Source: Tistrella mobilis KA081020-065 (lineage in GTDB: Bacteria; Pseudomonadota; Alphaproteobacteria; Tistrellales; Tistrellaceae). Taken from it: a stretch of 64,000 nucleotides of DNA. Each line of letters opens with the position of its first letter. Position 1 is the stretch's first letter. The DNA lies in assembly GCF_000264455.2 (NCBI RefSeq), contig NC_017966.1, positions 434,001 to 498,000 of the forward strand, read 5' to 3'. Made by a program: the position numbers and the translations under genes. Positions 43,100 to 52,194 of this stretch are shown piece by piece. The notes beneath the pieces are model-generated. The model ran no database searches and was not told the origin of the DNA. It worked only from the letters and a program-made list of their open reading frames with translations.

Positions 43100-44605
43100 T
43101 CAGCCGAGCGTCACCCAGACGCTCTTGGTCTGGGTGTGGGCGACAACGGCCTCGAAACATTTGTCGCGGCCATTGCCGGTCTGTTTCCACCCGCCCCAGG
43201 GCTGGGTCATGTCGCCGTTCATATAGCCGTTGATCCAGACCATGCCGCACTCCACCCCCGCCGCGAAACGGTGGGCCTTGGTGAGATCCCGGGTCCACAG
43301 CCCAGCTGCGAGGCCATAGACCGTGTCGTTGGCGATGCGCAACGCCTCGTCCAGCCCGTCGAACGGGATCACCGCGCCCACCGGACCGAAGATCTCTTCA
43401 GATGCAATCCGCATGCCATTGTCCACATCGGCGAACAGGGTAGGTGCGACATAGGCCCCGCCTTCGCACCCCGGCGGCACCATGCCGCCGAAGGCCAGGC
43501 GCGCGCCCTCGGTCCGGCCGGTCTCGATATAGTCCAGCACCCGGCGCTGATGGCTGCGGGTGACCAGCGGCCCCAGCGTGGTGGCGGGGTCGAGCGGGTC
43601 GCCGACATGAACGGTCTCGCGGGTACGGGCAGCGAAGGCGTCGAGGACATCGGGCAGGATTGCCCGCTCGACCAGGACGCGGGAGCCGGCGCTGCATACT
43701 TCGCCCTGGTTGCCGTAGATGCCTGCAACCGCCGTGTTCACCGCGGTTTCCAGGTCGGGCGCATCGGCCATGATCACATGGGGCGACTTGCCACCGCATT
43801 CGGTCGAGACATGCTTGAGGTTGGACTGGCCTGCATATTCCATCATCAACCCGCCGACCTCGCCCGAGCCGGTAAAGGCGATCTTGTCGACATCCATATG
43901 GCGGGCCAGCGCCTGACCGGCCTCTTCGCCGAAGCCCGGCACCACGTTCAAGATGCCGGGTGGGCCGCCGGCCTCGACGAACAGCCGGCCGAGCAGCAGG
44001 GCGCTTAGGGGTGACTGTTCCGCAGGCTTCAGCACCACCGCATTGCCTGCGGCGAGGGCAGGCGCGATCTTCCATGCCGCCATCATCAGCGGATAATTCC
44101 AGGGCACGATGCAGCCCACCACCCCAAGCGGCTGCCTGAGGATGTAGTGGAGGGCCTGTTCTCCCGTTGCGGTGGTAGACCCGGTGATCTTGTCCGCGGC
44201 CTCGGCCATGAAGCGGAAGCAGGCGAGGCTGCCCGGGACGTCGATGGTCAGCATCTCGGCAATCGGTTTGCCCATATCCTGGGCATCCAGCACTGCAAAT
44301 GCCTCGGCATGCGCCTCGATCAGCTCGGCGAAGCGGTAGAGCACCTCCATGCGGGCACGGGGCGGGATGCGCGCCCAGGGCGCCGTGCGGAAGGCCCGCC
44401 GGGCCGAAGCGACCGCCCGGTCGATATCGGCGGCACCACCGCGAGCGACCTCGGCCAGAACCGCATCATTCGCCGGATTGATCGTGGCGAAGCGGGCGCC
44501 GCTGGCGGCCTCGACGAACTCGCCATCGATGAACAGGCCGGTATCGGGTTTGAGCCGGCCGGCGAGCGCCGTCCAGTATCCGGCGGTCTTCAGATCAAAG
44601 GGCAT
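43100..44605 (-). CDS. Aldehyde dehydrogenase, PuuC-like
   Basis: A 501-residue aldehyde dehydrogenase with VPWNYPLMMAAWKIAPALAAGNAVVLKPAEQ, Glu in ECGGKSPHVIM and the nucleophile Cys in GNQGEVCSAGSRVLVE. The ECGGKSPH and QGEVCSAGSR loops are characteristic of PuuC/gamma-glutamyl-aminobutyraldehyde dehydrogenases and related broad-range enzymes. A small ABM monooxygenase gene lies 10 bp upstream in the same operon. Confidence 0.9.
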   Translation of the reverse strand: MPFDLKTAGYWTALAGRLKPDTGLFIDGEFVEAASGARFATINPANDAVLAEVARGGAADIDRAVASARRAFRTAPWARIPPRARMEVLYRFAELIEAHAEAFAVLDAQDMGKPIAEMLTIDVPGSLACFRFMAEAADKITGSTTATGEQALHYILRQPLGVVGCIVPWNYPLMMAAWKIAPALAAGNAVVLKPAEQSPLSALLLGRLFVEAGGPPGILNVVPGFGEEAGQALARHMDVDKIAFTGSGEVGGLMMEYAGQSNLKHVSTECGGKSPHVIMADAPDLETAVNTAVAGIYGNQGEVCSAGSRVLVERAILPDVLDAFAARTRETVHVGDPLDPATTLGPLVTRSHQRRVLDYIETGRTEGARLAFGGMVPPGCEGGAYVAPTLFADVDNGMRIASEEIFGPVGAVIPFDGLDEALRIANDTVYGLAAGLWTRDLTKAHRFAAGVECGMVWINGYMNGDMTQPWGGWKQTGNGRDKCFEAVVAHTQTKSVWVTLG

Positions 44606-44615
44606 GGGTGCCGCC

Positions 44616-44912
44616 TCACTTGGCCGAAAGTTCGGTGCAGGTTTCGAGGATCACCGGCCCGTCGAAATGCGGCGAAACCGCGGCGAAGAACACCGCCACC
44701 GCCTCCGACCCGTTATGGCGATCCATGGCCGCGACATCGGTGAAGCGTTCATAGGTCGTGAACCGGCAGGGATTGTCCCGCGACCGGCTGATGAAGAAGT
44801 CCACCGTCTCGGGCTCATTGGCCCGAACATGCGCCGCAACCTTGAGCAGCTCGGCCTCGGCAAGCGCTTCGGCGCCGGGCGTGACGGTGATGATGGCCGT
44901 GATGGTGATCAT
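44616..44912 (-). CDS. Antibiotic-biosynthesis-monooxygenase (ABM) domain protein
   Basis: A 98-residue ABM/YgiN-type ferredoxin-fold protein: MITITAIITVTPGAEALAEAEL, NEPETVDFFISRSRDNPCRFTTYERFTD and a C-terminal helix region. Members act on quinols or on small reactive carbonyls. Together with the downstream aldehyde dehydrogenase and the divergent alcohol dehydrogenase it suggests detoxification or oxidation of a small alcohol/aldehyde series. Confidence 0.82.
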   Translation of the reverse strand: MITITAIITVTPGAEALAEAELLKVAAHVRANEPETVDFFISRSRDNPCRFTTYERFTDVAAMDRHNGSEAVAVFFAAVSPHFDGPVILETCTELSAK

Positions 44913-45204
44913 GGATCTGCAAATGCCTCCCGCGCAGGCCGACGGATCTCCCCAGACCCGTCCCCTGATCAGCCTGCGGCCGGCGGGGGCGGCATGACCA
45001 ATTCAAAATCCCGGATTGCGCTATCGGAAAAGCCGAACGCGCTGGCAGGGCCTGCCGCAGATCGATGCATCTGCCATCGGCTTTGCCGATACCGGACCCG
45101 GCGCGTTTCCTGTTTTACAGCCCGCACGCGCCTGCGCTCTGCTGGCAGGCGGCCGGAACCCTGTCCGGCCGGCACTGACGGACGACGACAAGGAGATGGC
45201 AGAC

Positions 45205-46242
45205 ATGGCGCGCATGCAGGCGGCAGTGGTCGAACGGCCGGATGAGGGGTTGCGGATGATGGAGGTCGCGCGCCCGGAACCCGGTCCGGGCGAGGTGCTG
45301 ATCCGCGTGGCAGCCTGCGGTGTCTGCCACTCCGACCTGCACATCGTCGATGGCGACTGGGGCACGCCGCCGAAACTGCCACTGATCCCCGGCCACGAGG
45401 TCACAGGCCATGTCGCGGCGCTGGGCGCCGGTGTGTCGGGCATCGCCATCGGCGACGCGGTGGGCGTGCCCTGGATGGCCCATGCCTGCGGACGCTGCGC
45501 CTGGTGCCAGGCCGGGATGGAAACGATCTGCGAGGCCGGCGGCGCCACCGGCTTCAGCCGCGATGGCGGCTATGCCGAGTATATGCTGGCCGAGGCCGCC
45601 TTCGTCGCCCGGCTCCCCGCCGATGCCGATCTGGTGGCGATCGCGCCGATCCTCTGCGCGGGTGTCACCACCTGGCGCGGCCTTAAGCGATCGGAGGCGC
45701 GGGCGGGCGAGCATGTGGCGATCGTGGGCGCCGGCGGGCTCGGCCATGTCGCGATCCAGTATGCCCGGGCGATGGGGCTGCGTCCGGTCGCGGTCGACGT
45801 TTCGCCCGCCCGGCTGGACCATGCCCTGACGCTCGGCGCCGAAGCGGTGGTCGATGCCGCGGCCGGTGACCCCGTGGCCGGCGTGCAGGCGGCGACCGGC
45901 GGCGGCGCCCATGCCGCAATCGTCACCGCCACCGCACCCGCGGCCTTCGAACAGGCCATCGCCATGACCCGCCCCGGCGGCACCACGGTGTTCATCGGCC
46001 TGCCGGGGGGCGAACGCGATGCCATCCGGGTGTCGATCGCCCGCATCTCCAACTGGGAACGCTCCATCCGCGGATCCAATGTCGGCACGCGCCGCGACCT
46101 GCAGGAGGCGGTGGATTTCGCGCTCCGCGGCCATGTTCGGGCAGAGGTGACCCCCCTGCCCTTCGCCCGGATCGACGAGGCCCTGGCCCGGCTGCGCCGC
46201 GGCGAGGTGACGGGCCGCCTGGTGCTGACCATGGGCAGGTGA
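45205..46242 (+). CDS. Zinc-dependent alcohol dehydrogenase, AdhP-like
   Basis: A 345-residue medium-chain dehydrogenase. Catalytic zinc ligands are in CGVCHSDLHIVDGDW and GHEVTGHV, the structural zinc cysteines in ACGRCAWCQAGMETICEAG, and NAD binding in VAIVGAGGLGHVAIQYARAMG. AGGAG at 45191-45195 is 9 bp before the ATG at 45205, so I prefer it to the ATG at 45196. It oxidises primary alcohols to aldehydes and is divergent from an aldehyde dehydrogenase operon. The 292-bp divergent gap holds no other feature I can name. Confidence 0.9.
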   Translation: MARMQAAVVERPDEGLRMMEVARPEPGPGEVLIRVAACGVCHSDLHIVDGDWGTPPKLPLIPGHEVTGHVAALGAGVSGIAIGDAVGVPWMAHACGRCAWCQAGMETICEAGGATGFSRDGGYAEYMLAEAAFVARLPADADLVAIAPILCAGVTTWRGLKRSEARAGEHVAIVGAGGLGHVAIQYARAMGLRPVAVDVSPARLDHALTLGAEAVVDAAAGDPVAGVQAATGGGAHAAIVTATAPAAFEQAIAMTRPGGTTVFIGLPGGERDAIRVSIARISNWERSIRGSNVGTRRDLQEAVDFALRGHVRAEVTPLPFARIDEALARLRRGEVTGRLVLTMGR

Positions 46243-46272
46243 AGACGGGCGCAGAGAGGGCTTGCACGTCAT

Positions 46273-46288
46273 ATAAGTATCTGCTTAT
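46273..46288. promoter_or_regulatory. ArsR-type operator
   Basis: ATAAG-TATCTG-CTTAT is a short AT-rich inverted repeat ending 9 bp before the ArsR start. Such sites are typical for autoregulated ArsR/SmtB genes. Confidence 0.5.
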
Positions 46289-46296
46289 CTATCGGC

Positions 46297-46611
46297 ATGA
46301 CCGAGACCGATGTGTTCAAAGCCCTCGCCGATCCCACCCGCCGCGCCATCTTCGAGAAGCTGGCCGCGGGGCGGATGAATGCCAGCGCGCTCAGGGACGG
46401 CATGGCGATCAGCCAGCCGGCGATGTCGCAGCATCTGGCCGTGCTGCGTGCCGCCGGGCTGGTGCGGGAAGAACGCCAGGGCCGGTTCGTCGATTACGAG
46501 GTCGATCCCGACGGTCTGGCCGTGGTGGCGGACTGGCTGGCGAAGTATCGCGCATACTGGCCGGCGCGGATCGATGCCCTGAAGGCGCTGCTGAAGGAGA
46601 TGGACCAATGA
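46297..46611 (+). CDS. ArsR-family transcriptional regulator
   Basis: A 104-residue winged-helix protein: VFKALADPTRRAIFEKLAAG, recognition region ISQPAMSQHLAVLRAAGLV and wing EERQGRFVDYEVD. It contains no cysteine, so it is not a thiol metal sensor. The C-terminal WPARIDALKALLKEM helix is typical of the ArsR subgroup paired with SRPBCC (AHSA1) proteins, and that gene follows with a 4-bp overlap. Confidence 0.88.
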   Translation: MTETDVFKALADPTRRAIFEKLAAGRMNASALRDGMAISQPAMSQHLAVLRAAGLVREERQGRFVDYEVDPDGLAVVADWLAKYRAYWPARIDALKALLKEMDQ

Positions 46612-46940
46612 CCACCCCCGCCTCCACGCCCGGCGCCGATCGCATCGTGCAGGATTACGATCTCGACGCCCCGCCGCAGAAGGTCTGGCGGGCGATCAGC
46701 ATCCCCGAACTTCGGGCACACTGGCTGCCGGCCGCGGATCTGGCGGCGGCCGAACCGGCCTCGGTCACGCCCGGGCGCGAACTCAGCTATCGCATGCGGG
46801 AACAGGCACCGCCCTTCACCGAAAGCCTGGTGACCTTCACCATCGCCCCCAATACCACCGGTGGCACCCGGCTTCGGGTCGTCCATCGCCGCATGGCCGC
46901 CGCCAATGACCGCAGCGGTCCGATGATGCGCGCCGCCTAG
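46608..46940 (+). CDS. SRPBCC (AHSA1-like) domain protein, short
   Basis: A 110-residue START-like protein: [30 protein letters not shown], then a beta-sheet region ending [11 protein letters not shown]. The usual AHSA1 partner of such regulators is about 140-160 residues and ends in a long helix; this one stops after a short polar tail ([14 protein letters not shown]), so the ligand-covering helix seems missing or replaced. It starts at ATG 46608, inside the arsR stop. Confidence 0.75.
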   Translation: MTTPASTPGADRIVQDYDLDAPPQKVWRAISIPELRAHWLPAADLAAAEPASVTPGRELSYRMREQAPPFTESLVTFTIAPNTTGGTRLRVVHRRMAAANDRSGPMMRAA

Positions 46941-46986
46941 ACGCGGTACAGCCTTCCCCACATTCAAAAGAGAGCGGAGGTCGCCG

Positions 46987-47583
46987 ATGCGCGGCACGAT
47001 GCAGCTCGTCCCCATGGTCGTGGAACAGTCGACCCGGGGCGAACGGGCCTTTGACATCTATTCCCGGCTGTTGAAGGAACGGATCATCTTCCTGAACGGC
47101 CAGGTCGACGATGACGTCGCGGCGGTGGTCTGCGCCCAGCTGCTGTTCCTGGAGGCGGAAGACCCCGGCAGGCCGATCAATCTTTACATCAACTCGCCCG
47201 GCGGCGTGGTCACCAGCGGCTTCGCGATGTACGACACCATGCGCTACATCCGCTCGCCGGTGCACACGCTGTGCATGGGGACGGCCCGTTCGATGGGTTC
47301 CTTCCTGCTGATGGCCGGCACGGCCGGCGAGCGCGCGGCCCTGCCCAATGCCAGCATCCTGGTTCACCAGCCCTCGGGCGGGTTCCAGGGCCAGGCCTCG
47401 GACATCCTGATCCATGCCGAGGAAACGCTTCGGGTGAAGCAGCGCATGATCCGGCTTTATGCCGAGCACTGCCATCGCACCCCTGAAGAGGTGGAACGCA
47501 CGCTCGACCGCGACCGGTTCATGACCGCGGAAGAGGCGCTGGACTGGGGGCTGATCGACCGGATCCTCGACCGACGGCCCTGA
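46987..47583 (+). CDS. clpP: ATP-dependent Clp protease proteolytic subunit (ClpP paralogue)
   Basis: A 198-residue ClpP-type serine protease: [34 protein letters not shown], the nucleophile Ser102 in [14 protein letters not shown], His127 in ILVHQPSGG and Asp176 in [15 protein letters not shown]. The catalytic triad is complete. No clpX, clpA or trigger-factor gene is adjacent, so this is probably an extra copy, with the housekeeping clpP-clpX pair elsewhere. GCGGAGG precedes the ATG. The oxyanion/nucleophile loop differs from the usual GQAASMG, which may reflect a specialised role. Confidence 0.9.
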   Translation: MRGTMQLVPMVVEQSTRGERAFDIYSRLLKERIIFLNGQVDDDVAAVVCAQLLFLEAEDPGRPINLYINSPGGVVTSGFAMYDTMRYIRSPVHTLCMGTARSMGSFLLMAGTAGERAALPNASILVHQPSGGFQGQASDILIHAEETLRVKQRMIRLYAEHCHRTPEEVERTLDRDRFMTAEEALDWGLIDRILDRRP

Positions 47584-47603
47584 GGGCGCGCGCGACACTT
47601 GCG

Positions 47604-47622
47604 GCGACCGGTTTCCGGTCGC
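47604..47622. terminator. Hairpin after clpP
   Basis: GCGACCGG-TTT-CCGGTCGC is a perfect 8-bp stem 21 bp after the clpP stop. No T tract follows. Confidence 0.45.
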
Positions 47623-47690
47623 ATCATGCGCGGGCGTCTCCGCCGGCCGGCGGGGGCCGAACCGCAGGAAAGTCAGGCCCCCGCCCACAG

Positions 47691-49121
47691 ATGCCCACCA
47701 CTGCCGGCAAGACGGCCGCCCGTCACGACATCGCCGCCGACCCCAATCCGTCGCTCATGGCCGCCCGGCGTGACTGGCACCGGCTTCAGGCCGCGCTGGC
47801 GCCCGAGATGCGGGACTGGCTGGCCGGGCTGGTCAGTGCCTCTTCCGACGAGCTGGCGCGCGATTTCTACGATGTGCTGATGGCCGATGCCGAGGCGGCG
47901 CCGCTGCTGTCGAACGAGATCGTCCAGACCCGGCTGCGCGGCTCTCTGGCCGGCTGGATCCGCAGCCTGTTTCCGGCCGGCCCCGCACCCGATTTCGACA
48001 GCATGGCGACCGTGCAGACCCGCGTGGGCGAAGTTCATGCCCGGGTCCGGGTGCCACTGCACCTGGTCAGCCGCGGCGCACGGCTGATCAAGGCCGGCAT
48101 CGCCGGACGGATCGCCGGCAGCCGGGTCGGCCGCGACGAGCTGGTCCGCCTGCTGCTGCATGTGGAGACCGTGATCGACATCGCCATCGAGCTGATGGGC
48201 GCGGTCTTCGTTTCCGGCATCACCCATCAGAGCCGCGACGAGGAAGCCTACCGGCTGTTCTTCCTGAGCCAGGATCTGTCGCTGGAACGCGAGAGCCAGC
48301 GCGCCTCACTGCTGGAATGGAACCAGGCCGTGCTGCTGGCGCTGGCCGGTGGCAGCGGTTCGACCGAGCCCCTGCCCCGCATCGGTCGGTCGGATTTCGG
48401 CCTCTGGTTCCACCATCGCGGCGGCATCATGTTCGAAGGCACGCCGGTGCTCGACCGGGTGAACGAGCTGATGCAGCGTCTGGACGAGGGCATCCTGCCC
48501 GAGACCGATGCGGCGCGCGCCGCCGGTGACGGTTTCGGGCCGGCGCTGGGGCTGATCCAGGCGGCGGTCAACGAGATCCGCTTCATCCTGAACGACGCCT
48601 TCCAGGCCATGATCGGCGCCGAGGCCGGTCGCGATGCCCTGACCCGGACGCTCAACCGCCGCTTCCTTCCCGCGATCCTGAAGCGCGAGATCACGCTGGC
48701 GATGCGTCGCGACCATCCCTTTGCGGTCATCATGGTCGATCTGGATCATTTCAAAACCATCAACGACAGCCACGGCCACAGTGCAGGGGATGCAGCGCTG
48801 CGCCAGGCGGCGGAGACCATCCTCGGCACCTGCCGCAGCAGCGATCTGGTCTTCCGCTATGGCGGCGAAGAGTTCCTGGTCGTCGCGGTCGAGGCCGGCG
48901 AAGCGGCCGCGCGTGCGCTGGCCGAACGGCTGCGCGAAGCCATCGGCAAGACCGAAGTCGTGCTCTCGGGCGATACCCGCATCCGGCTCGGCGCTTCGGT
49001 CGGTGTCGCGGTGTTCGACGGCCATCCCGATTACAACCATCTGGTCGAAGCCGCCGACAGCGCCATGTATCAGGCCAAGCGCGCGGGTCGCAACCGCGTG
49101 GTGGTCGCCGGCGGCCGATAG
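47691..49121 (+). CDS. Globin-coupled diguanylate cyclase (DosC-like)
   Basis: A 476-residue signalling enzyme making cyclic-di-GMP. Residues about 25-175 form a sensor globin with the proximal His116 in RVGEVHARVRVP, the HxR motif of globin-coupled sensors. A helical middle domain (about 190-310) links to a GGDEF domain with DLDHFKTIND and the active loop GGEEF (391-395). The inhibitory site RSSD (382-385) is at the correct five-residue distance, so product feedback is expected. The enzyme would couple oxygen or redox-ligand binding to cyclic-di-GMP output. It stands alone between clpP and the semialdehyde dehydrogenase gene. Start: ATG 47691; an ATG at 47757 is possible. Confidence 0.9.
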   Translation: MPTTAGKTAARHDIAADPNPSLMAARRDWHRLQAALAPEMRDWLAGLVSASSDELARDFYDVLMADAEAAPLLSNEIVQTRLRGSLAGWIRSLFPAGPAPDFDSMATVQTRVGEVHARVRVPLHLVSRGARLIKAGIAGRIAGSRVGRDELVRLLLHVETVIDIAIELMGAVFVSGITHQSRDEEAYRLFFLSQDLSLERESQRASLLEWNQAVLLALAGGSGSTEPLPRIGRSDFGLWFHHRGGIMFEGTPVLDRVNELMQRLDEGILPETDAARAAGDGFGPALGLIQAAVNEIRFILNDAFQAMIGAEAGRDALTRTLNRRFLPAILKREITLAMRRDHPFAVIMVDLDHFKTINDSHGHSAGDAALRQAAETILGTCRSSDLVFRYGGEEFLVVAVEAGEAAARALAERLREAIGKTEVVLSGDTRIRLGASVGVAVFDGHPDYNHLVEAADSAMYQAKRAGRNRVVVAGGR

Positions 49122-49196
49122 CCTCTTCTGTCCGTTTCCAACCCTCACCCCCGCCCGGCCCCACAGGGCCATATGTCCCCTCCCGAGGAGCGAGAG

Positions 49197-50633
49197 ATGT
49201 ATCCGAATACCAGCCTCTTCATCGACGGTACCTGGGCTCCGGGCTCGACGGGCAAGGACGAGGCCGTCCTGAACCCGGCCACCGCCGAGGAGATCGGCCG
49301 CGTCGCCCATGCGTCGACCGGCGATCTGGACCGCGCACTCGAGGCTGCCGCCCGGGCGTTCAAGACCTGGCGCAAGGTCTCGCCCTATGACCGGTCCAAG
49401 GTGATGCGCAAGGCGGCCGATCTGCTGCGCGAGCGGGCCGACACCATCGCCCGCATCATGACCATGGAACAGGGCAAGCCGCTGGCCGAAGCCAAGGTCG
49501 AGACGCTGGCCGCCGCCGACCTCATCGACTGGTTCGCCGAGGAAGGCCGCCGCACCTATGGCCGGGTGATCCCGTCCCGCGCCGTGGGTCATCTCCAGAC
49601 CGTGACGCGCGAGCCGGTGGGCGTCGTCGCCGCCTTCACGCCCTGGAACTTCCCGATCAACCAGGTGGTCCGCAAGGTCTCGGCCGCGATCGCGACCGGC
49701 TGCACCATCATCGTGAAGGGCCCGGAAGAGACCCCGGCAAGCTGCGCCGAGCTGATCCGCGCCTATGCCGATGCCGGCGTGCCGGCCGGCGTGATCAACC
49801 TGGTCTACGGCATTCCGGCCGAGGTCTCGTCCTATCTGATCCCGCATCCGGTGATCGCCAAGATCTCGTTCACCGGCTCGACGGCGGTCGGCAAGCATCT
49901 GGCGGCGATGGCCGGCCAGCACATGAAGCGCGCGACCATGGAACTCGGCGGCCATGCGCCGGCGATCGTGTTCGGCGATGTCGACGTCTCGAAGGCGGCC
50001 AAGGCGCTGGCGGCGCAGAAGTTCCGCAATGCCGGCCAGGTCTGCGTCTCGCCGACGCGCTTCCTGGTGGAAGAGAGCGTCGCCGACCGCTTCGTCGGTG
50101 AATTCACCGAGGCGGTGGCCTCGATCAAGGTCGGTGACGGCCTCGATCCCGAGACCCGCATGGGGCCGCTGGCCAATTCGCGCCGCGTGGATGCGATGGA
50201 AGCCCTGGTCGCCGATGCCGTCGCCAATGGCGCCACCATCCGCACCGGCGGCGAGCGCATCGGCAACAAGGGCTATTTCTTCCAGCCGACGGTGATGACC
50301 GGCGTGCCGCTCGCGGCCCGGATCATGAACGAAGAGCCCTTCGGCCCGGTGGTGCCGGTTTCGACCTTCAGCGGCTATGACGCGCTGATCGCCGAAGCCA
50401 ACCGCCTGCCCTATGGCCTGGCGGCCTATGCCTACACCTCGTCGTCGAAGACCGCGGCAGCACTTTCGGCCGATATCGAAAGCGGCATGATCTCGATCAA
50501 CCAGGGCATGCTGGCCCTGCCCGAGGTGCCCTTCGGCGGCATCAAGGATTCCGGCTACGGCTCGGAAGGCGGCATCGAGGCGATGGAGCCCTATCTGATC
50601 ACCAAGTTCACCGCCCATAACACGACCTTCTGA
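49197..50633 (+). CDS. Succinate-semialdehyde-type NAD(P) aldehyde dehydrogenase
   Basis: A 478-residue aldehyde dehydrogenase of the GabD-like group: [36 protein letters not shown], Glu in [13 protein letters not shown] and Cys in [22 protein letters not shown] stands upstream of the ATG at 49197. The HpaI-type aldolase of the downstream meta-cleavage cluster is expected to release succinate semialdehyde or a related semialdehyde, so this enzyme could finish that pathway. It ends in a classical terminator and is followed by a convergent GntR gene. Confidence 0.88.
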   Translation: MYPNTSLFIDGTWAPGSTGKDEAVLNPATAEEIGRVAHASTGDLDRALEAAARAFKTWRKVSPYDRSKVMRKAADLLRERADTIARIMTMEQGKPLAEAKVETLAAADLIDWFAEEGRRTYGRVIPSRAVGHLQTVTREPVGVVAAFTPWNFPINQVVRKVSAAIATGCTIIVKGPEETPASCAELIRAYADAGVPAGVINLVYGIPAEVSSYLIPHPVIAKISFTGSTAVGKHLAAMAGQHMKRATMELGGHAPAIVFGDVDVSKAAKALAAQKFRNAGQVCVSPTRFLVEESVADRFVGEFTEAVASIKVGDGLDPETRMGPLANSRRVDAMEALVADAVANGATIRTGGERIGNKGYFFQPTVMTGVPLAARIMNEEPFGPVVPVSTFSGYDALIAEANRLPYGLAAYAYTSSSKTAAALSADIESGMISINQGMLALPEVPFGGIKDSGYGSEGGIEAMEPYLITKFTAHNTTF

Positions 50634-50656
50634 CGGTCCGCGCCGTCGAAGCGGAA

Positions 50657-50689
50657 GAGGCCGGGACGGTAACGTCCCGGCCTCTTTTT
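50657..50689 (+). terminator. Intrinsic terminator
   Basis: GAGGCCGGGACG-GTAA-CGTCCCGGCCTC followed by TTTTT, 24 bp after the dehydrogenase stop: a complete rho-independent terminator. Its A residues on the other side make it usable for the convergent GntR transcript as well. Confidence 0.92.
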
Positions 50690-50706
50690 CGTGGAGCGGT
50701 CGGTGC

Positions 50707-51453
50707 TCAGTCCGTACCGGTCGCCTGTTCCCAGAGGCGGGCATCCGGGTCCCGGGCCAGCGCCACCACCACCGCATTGGTGGTGTGTTCGATATGGCGG
50801 CGGATCACCTCGGCCGCGCGGTCGACATTGCGGTCGAGGGCCGCATCCAGCAGGGCGCGATGTTCCAGGTGGATGTCGCGGGTCATCACGGTCTTGGCGC
50901 GCGACAGGCGGCGATAGCGTTCATGATGGCGGAACATCATCGCCCGCATGCGCAGAAGCCAGGTCGAGGCGCAGGCCGAGACCAGGGCCTCGTGGAAATC
51001 GTGGTTCAGCCGTTCCCATTCCGACATCTGCTCGACGCCCTGGCGGTCGGCCAGCTCCAGCCGTTCCAGCCGGTGATAGGTGGTGATGACCCGCTCTTCC
51101 CAGGCGACATCGCCGGCCGGGATCGACTGGGCCAGGGCATCGGCCTCGAAGATCTTGCGCAGATGGCCGATCTCGCGGGCATCGGTCGCCGACATCGGCG
51201 CCACCACGAAGCCGCGCTGGCCCTGCATCTGCACCAGATATTCCCCCGACAGCCGGGCCAGCGCCTCGCGCAGCGGCCCCGCCCCGATCTGATAGCGGTC
51301 GCGCAGCATCTCGATCTTCAGCTTCAGATCGGGCGGCAGCGCCCCGGTGACGATGTCCTCGCGCATCAGGCGGTAGGCGCGTTCGGCCTGGGTCTTGTCT
51401 TCAATATCCGGTCGGGCGGGGCTATCCGGGCGGACGGGCGATCGCTTGTCCAT
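50707..51453 (-). CDS. GntR-family regulator, FadR subfamily
   Basis: A 248-residue GntR protein: winged helix with AYRLMREDIVTGALPPDLKLKIEMLRDRYQIGAGPLREALARL (residues about 26-68) and an all-helical FCD effector domain containing LNHDFHEALVSAC, HLEHRALLDAALDRNVDRA and HIEHT metal/ligand histidines. The ATG at 51453 gives the normal length. It is divergent from the TRAP transporter genes and a perfect palindrome lies in the gap, so it most likely represses the TRAP and catabolic operon until the substrate is present. Confidence 0.9.
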   Translation of the reverse strand: MDKRSPVRPDSPARPDIEDKTQAERAYRLMREDIVTGALPPDLKLKIEMLRDRYQIGAGPLREALARLSGEYLVQMQGQRGFVVAPMSATDAREIGHLRKIFEADALAQSIPAGDVAWEERVITTYHRLERLELADRQGVEQMSEWERLNHDFHEALVSACASTWLLRMRAMMFRHHERYRRLSRAKTVMTRDIHLEHRALLDAALDRNVDRAAEVIRRHIEHTTNAVVVALARDPDARLWEQATGTD

Positions 51454-51527
51454 GCGGTACGGGTTTCCCGGCGAGATTGAAATCAGAGGCAGGCTAGTTC
51501 GGCTGCCCGAAAATATCAATTTCCAAA

Positions 51528-51556
51528 TTGACACGCTCAAAATATCGATATTTTAT
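51528..51556 (+). promoter_or_regulatory. TRAP operon promoter with embedded GntR operator
   Basis: A consensus -35 TTGACA (51528-51533) and TTTTAT (51551-51556) are 17 bp apart. The perfect 16-bp palindrome AAAATATCGATATTTT (51539-51554) fills the spacer and covers the -10. A partial copy, AAAATATCAATTT (51510-51522), lies upstream and would overlap a possible -35 (TTGATA on the minus strand) for the GntR gene. Confidence 0.65.
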
Positions 51557-51576
51557 GCCCGCAGGGAGGAATATCG

Positions 51577-52194
51577 ATGACAAAAATCCTCGAAGAAGCC
51601 GGCGCGTCGCAGTCCCCGCTGCACACCGGCACCCGCGGCGTCCCTGGTCCGGTCGCCTGCCTGCAAACACTCAGCAACCGCATCGCCGGGGTCGAAGCCT
51701 GGGCGGCGGGGCTGACGGTGTTCGGCATCTTCTGTCTGCTGCTCGGCAACGTCGTCTCGCGCAGCCTGGGCAATCCGCTGATCTGGACCGACGAACTGGC
51801 CGTGTTCCTGATGGCCTGGGCGGCCTTCATCGGCGCCTCGCTCGGCCTCGCGCGGCGTCAGCACATCGCGATCACCCTGCTGCCGGATGCGCTCAGGCCC
51901 GCCGCGCGGCGCCAGCTCGCGATCCTGGTGGATGTGGCGCTGCTGGTCTTCCTGGCCGTGCTCTCGGTGCAGATCTGGCGCTGGTTCGATCCCGTCGGCG
52001 TACTTCAGGCCCCGTCGATCGAGGATTTCACCTCATCGACCTTCAACTTCATCTATCAGGAGCCGACGGTGACGCTGGGCATGCACAAGGTCTGGTTCTG
52101 GCTGGTGATGCCGATCTTCTGCGTCACCGCCACCATCCATGTGCTGGCCTCGCTCGCTGGCCGCCTGACCGGCGGGGAGGAGATGGCGGCATGA
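51577..52194 (+). CDS. TRAP transporter small permease (DctQ)
   Basis: A 205-residue membrane protein with four hydrophobic segments and the DctQ pattern VVSRSLGNPLIWTDELAVFLMAWAAFIGASLGLARRQHI. GGGAGGA is the ribosome site. A longer than usual polar N-terminus (about 35 residues) and a periplasmic loop containing FTSSTFNFIYQEPT are present. It forms the membrane complex with DctM, encoded with a 4-bp overlap. Confidence 0.9.
   Translation: MTKILEEAGASQSPLHTGTRGVPGPVACLQTLSNRIAGVEAWAAGLTVFGIFCLLLGNVVSRSLGNPLIWTDELAVFLMAWAAFIGASLGLARRQHIAITLLPDALRPAARRQLAILVDVALLVFLAVLSVQIWRWFDPVGVLQAPSIEDFTSSTFNFIYQEPTVTLGMHKVWFWLVMPIFCVTATIHVLASLAGRLTGGEEMAA

Noticed and set aside
48306-50777. Minus-strand open frame of 823 codons across the cyclase and semialdehyde dehydrogenase genes
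   Set aside because: Antisense shadow; no domain is recognisable, and it runs through a perfect terminator and two well-supported genes.
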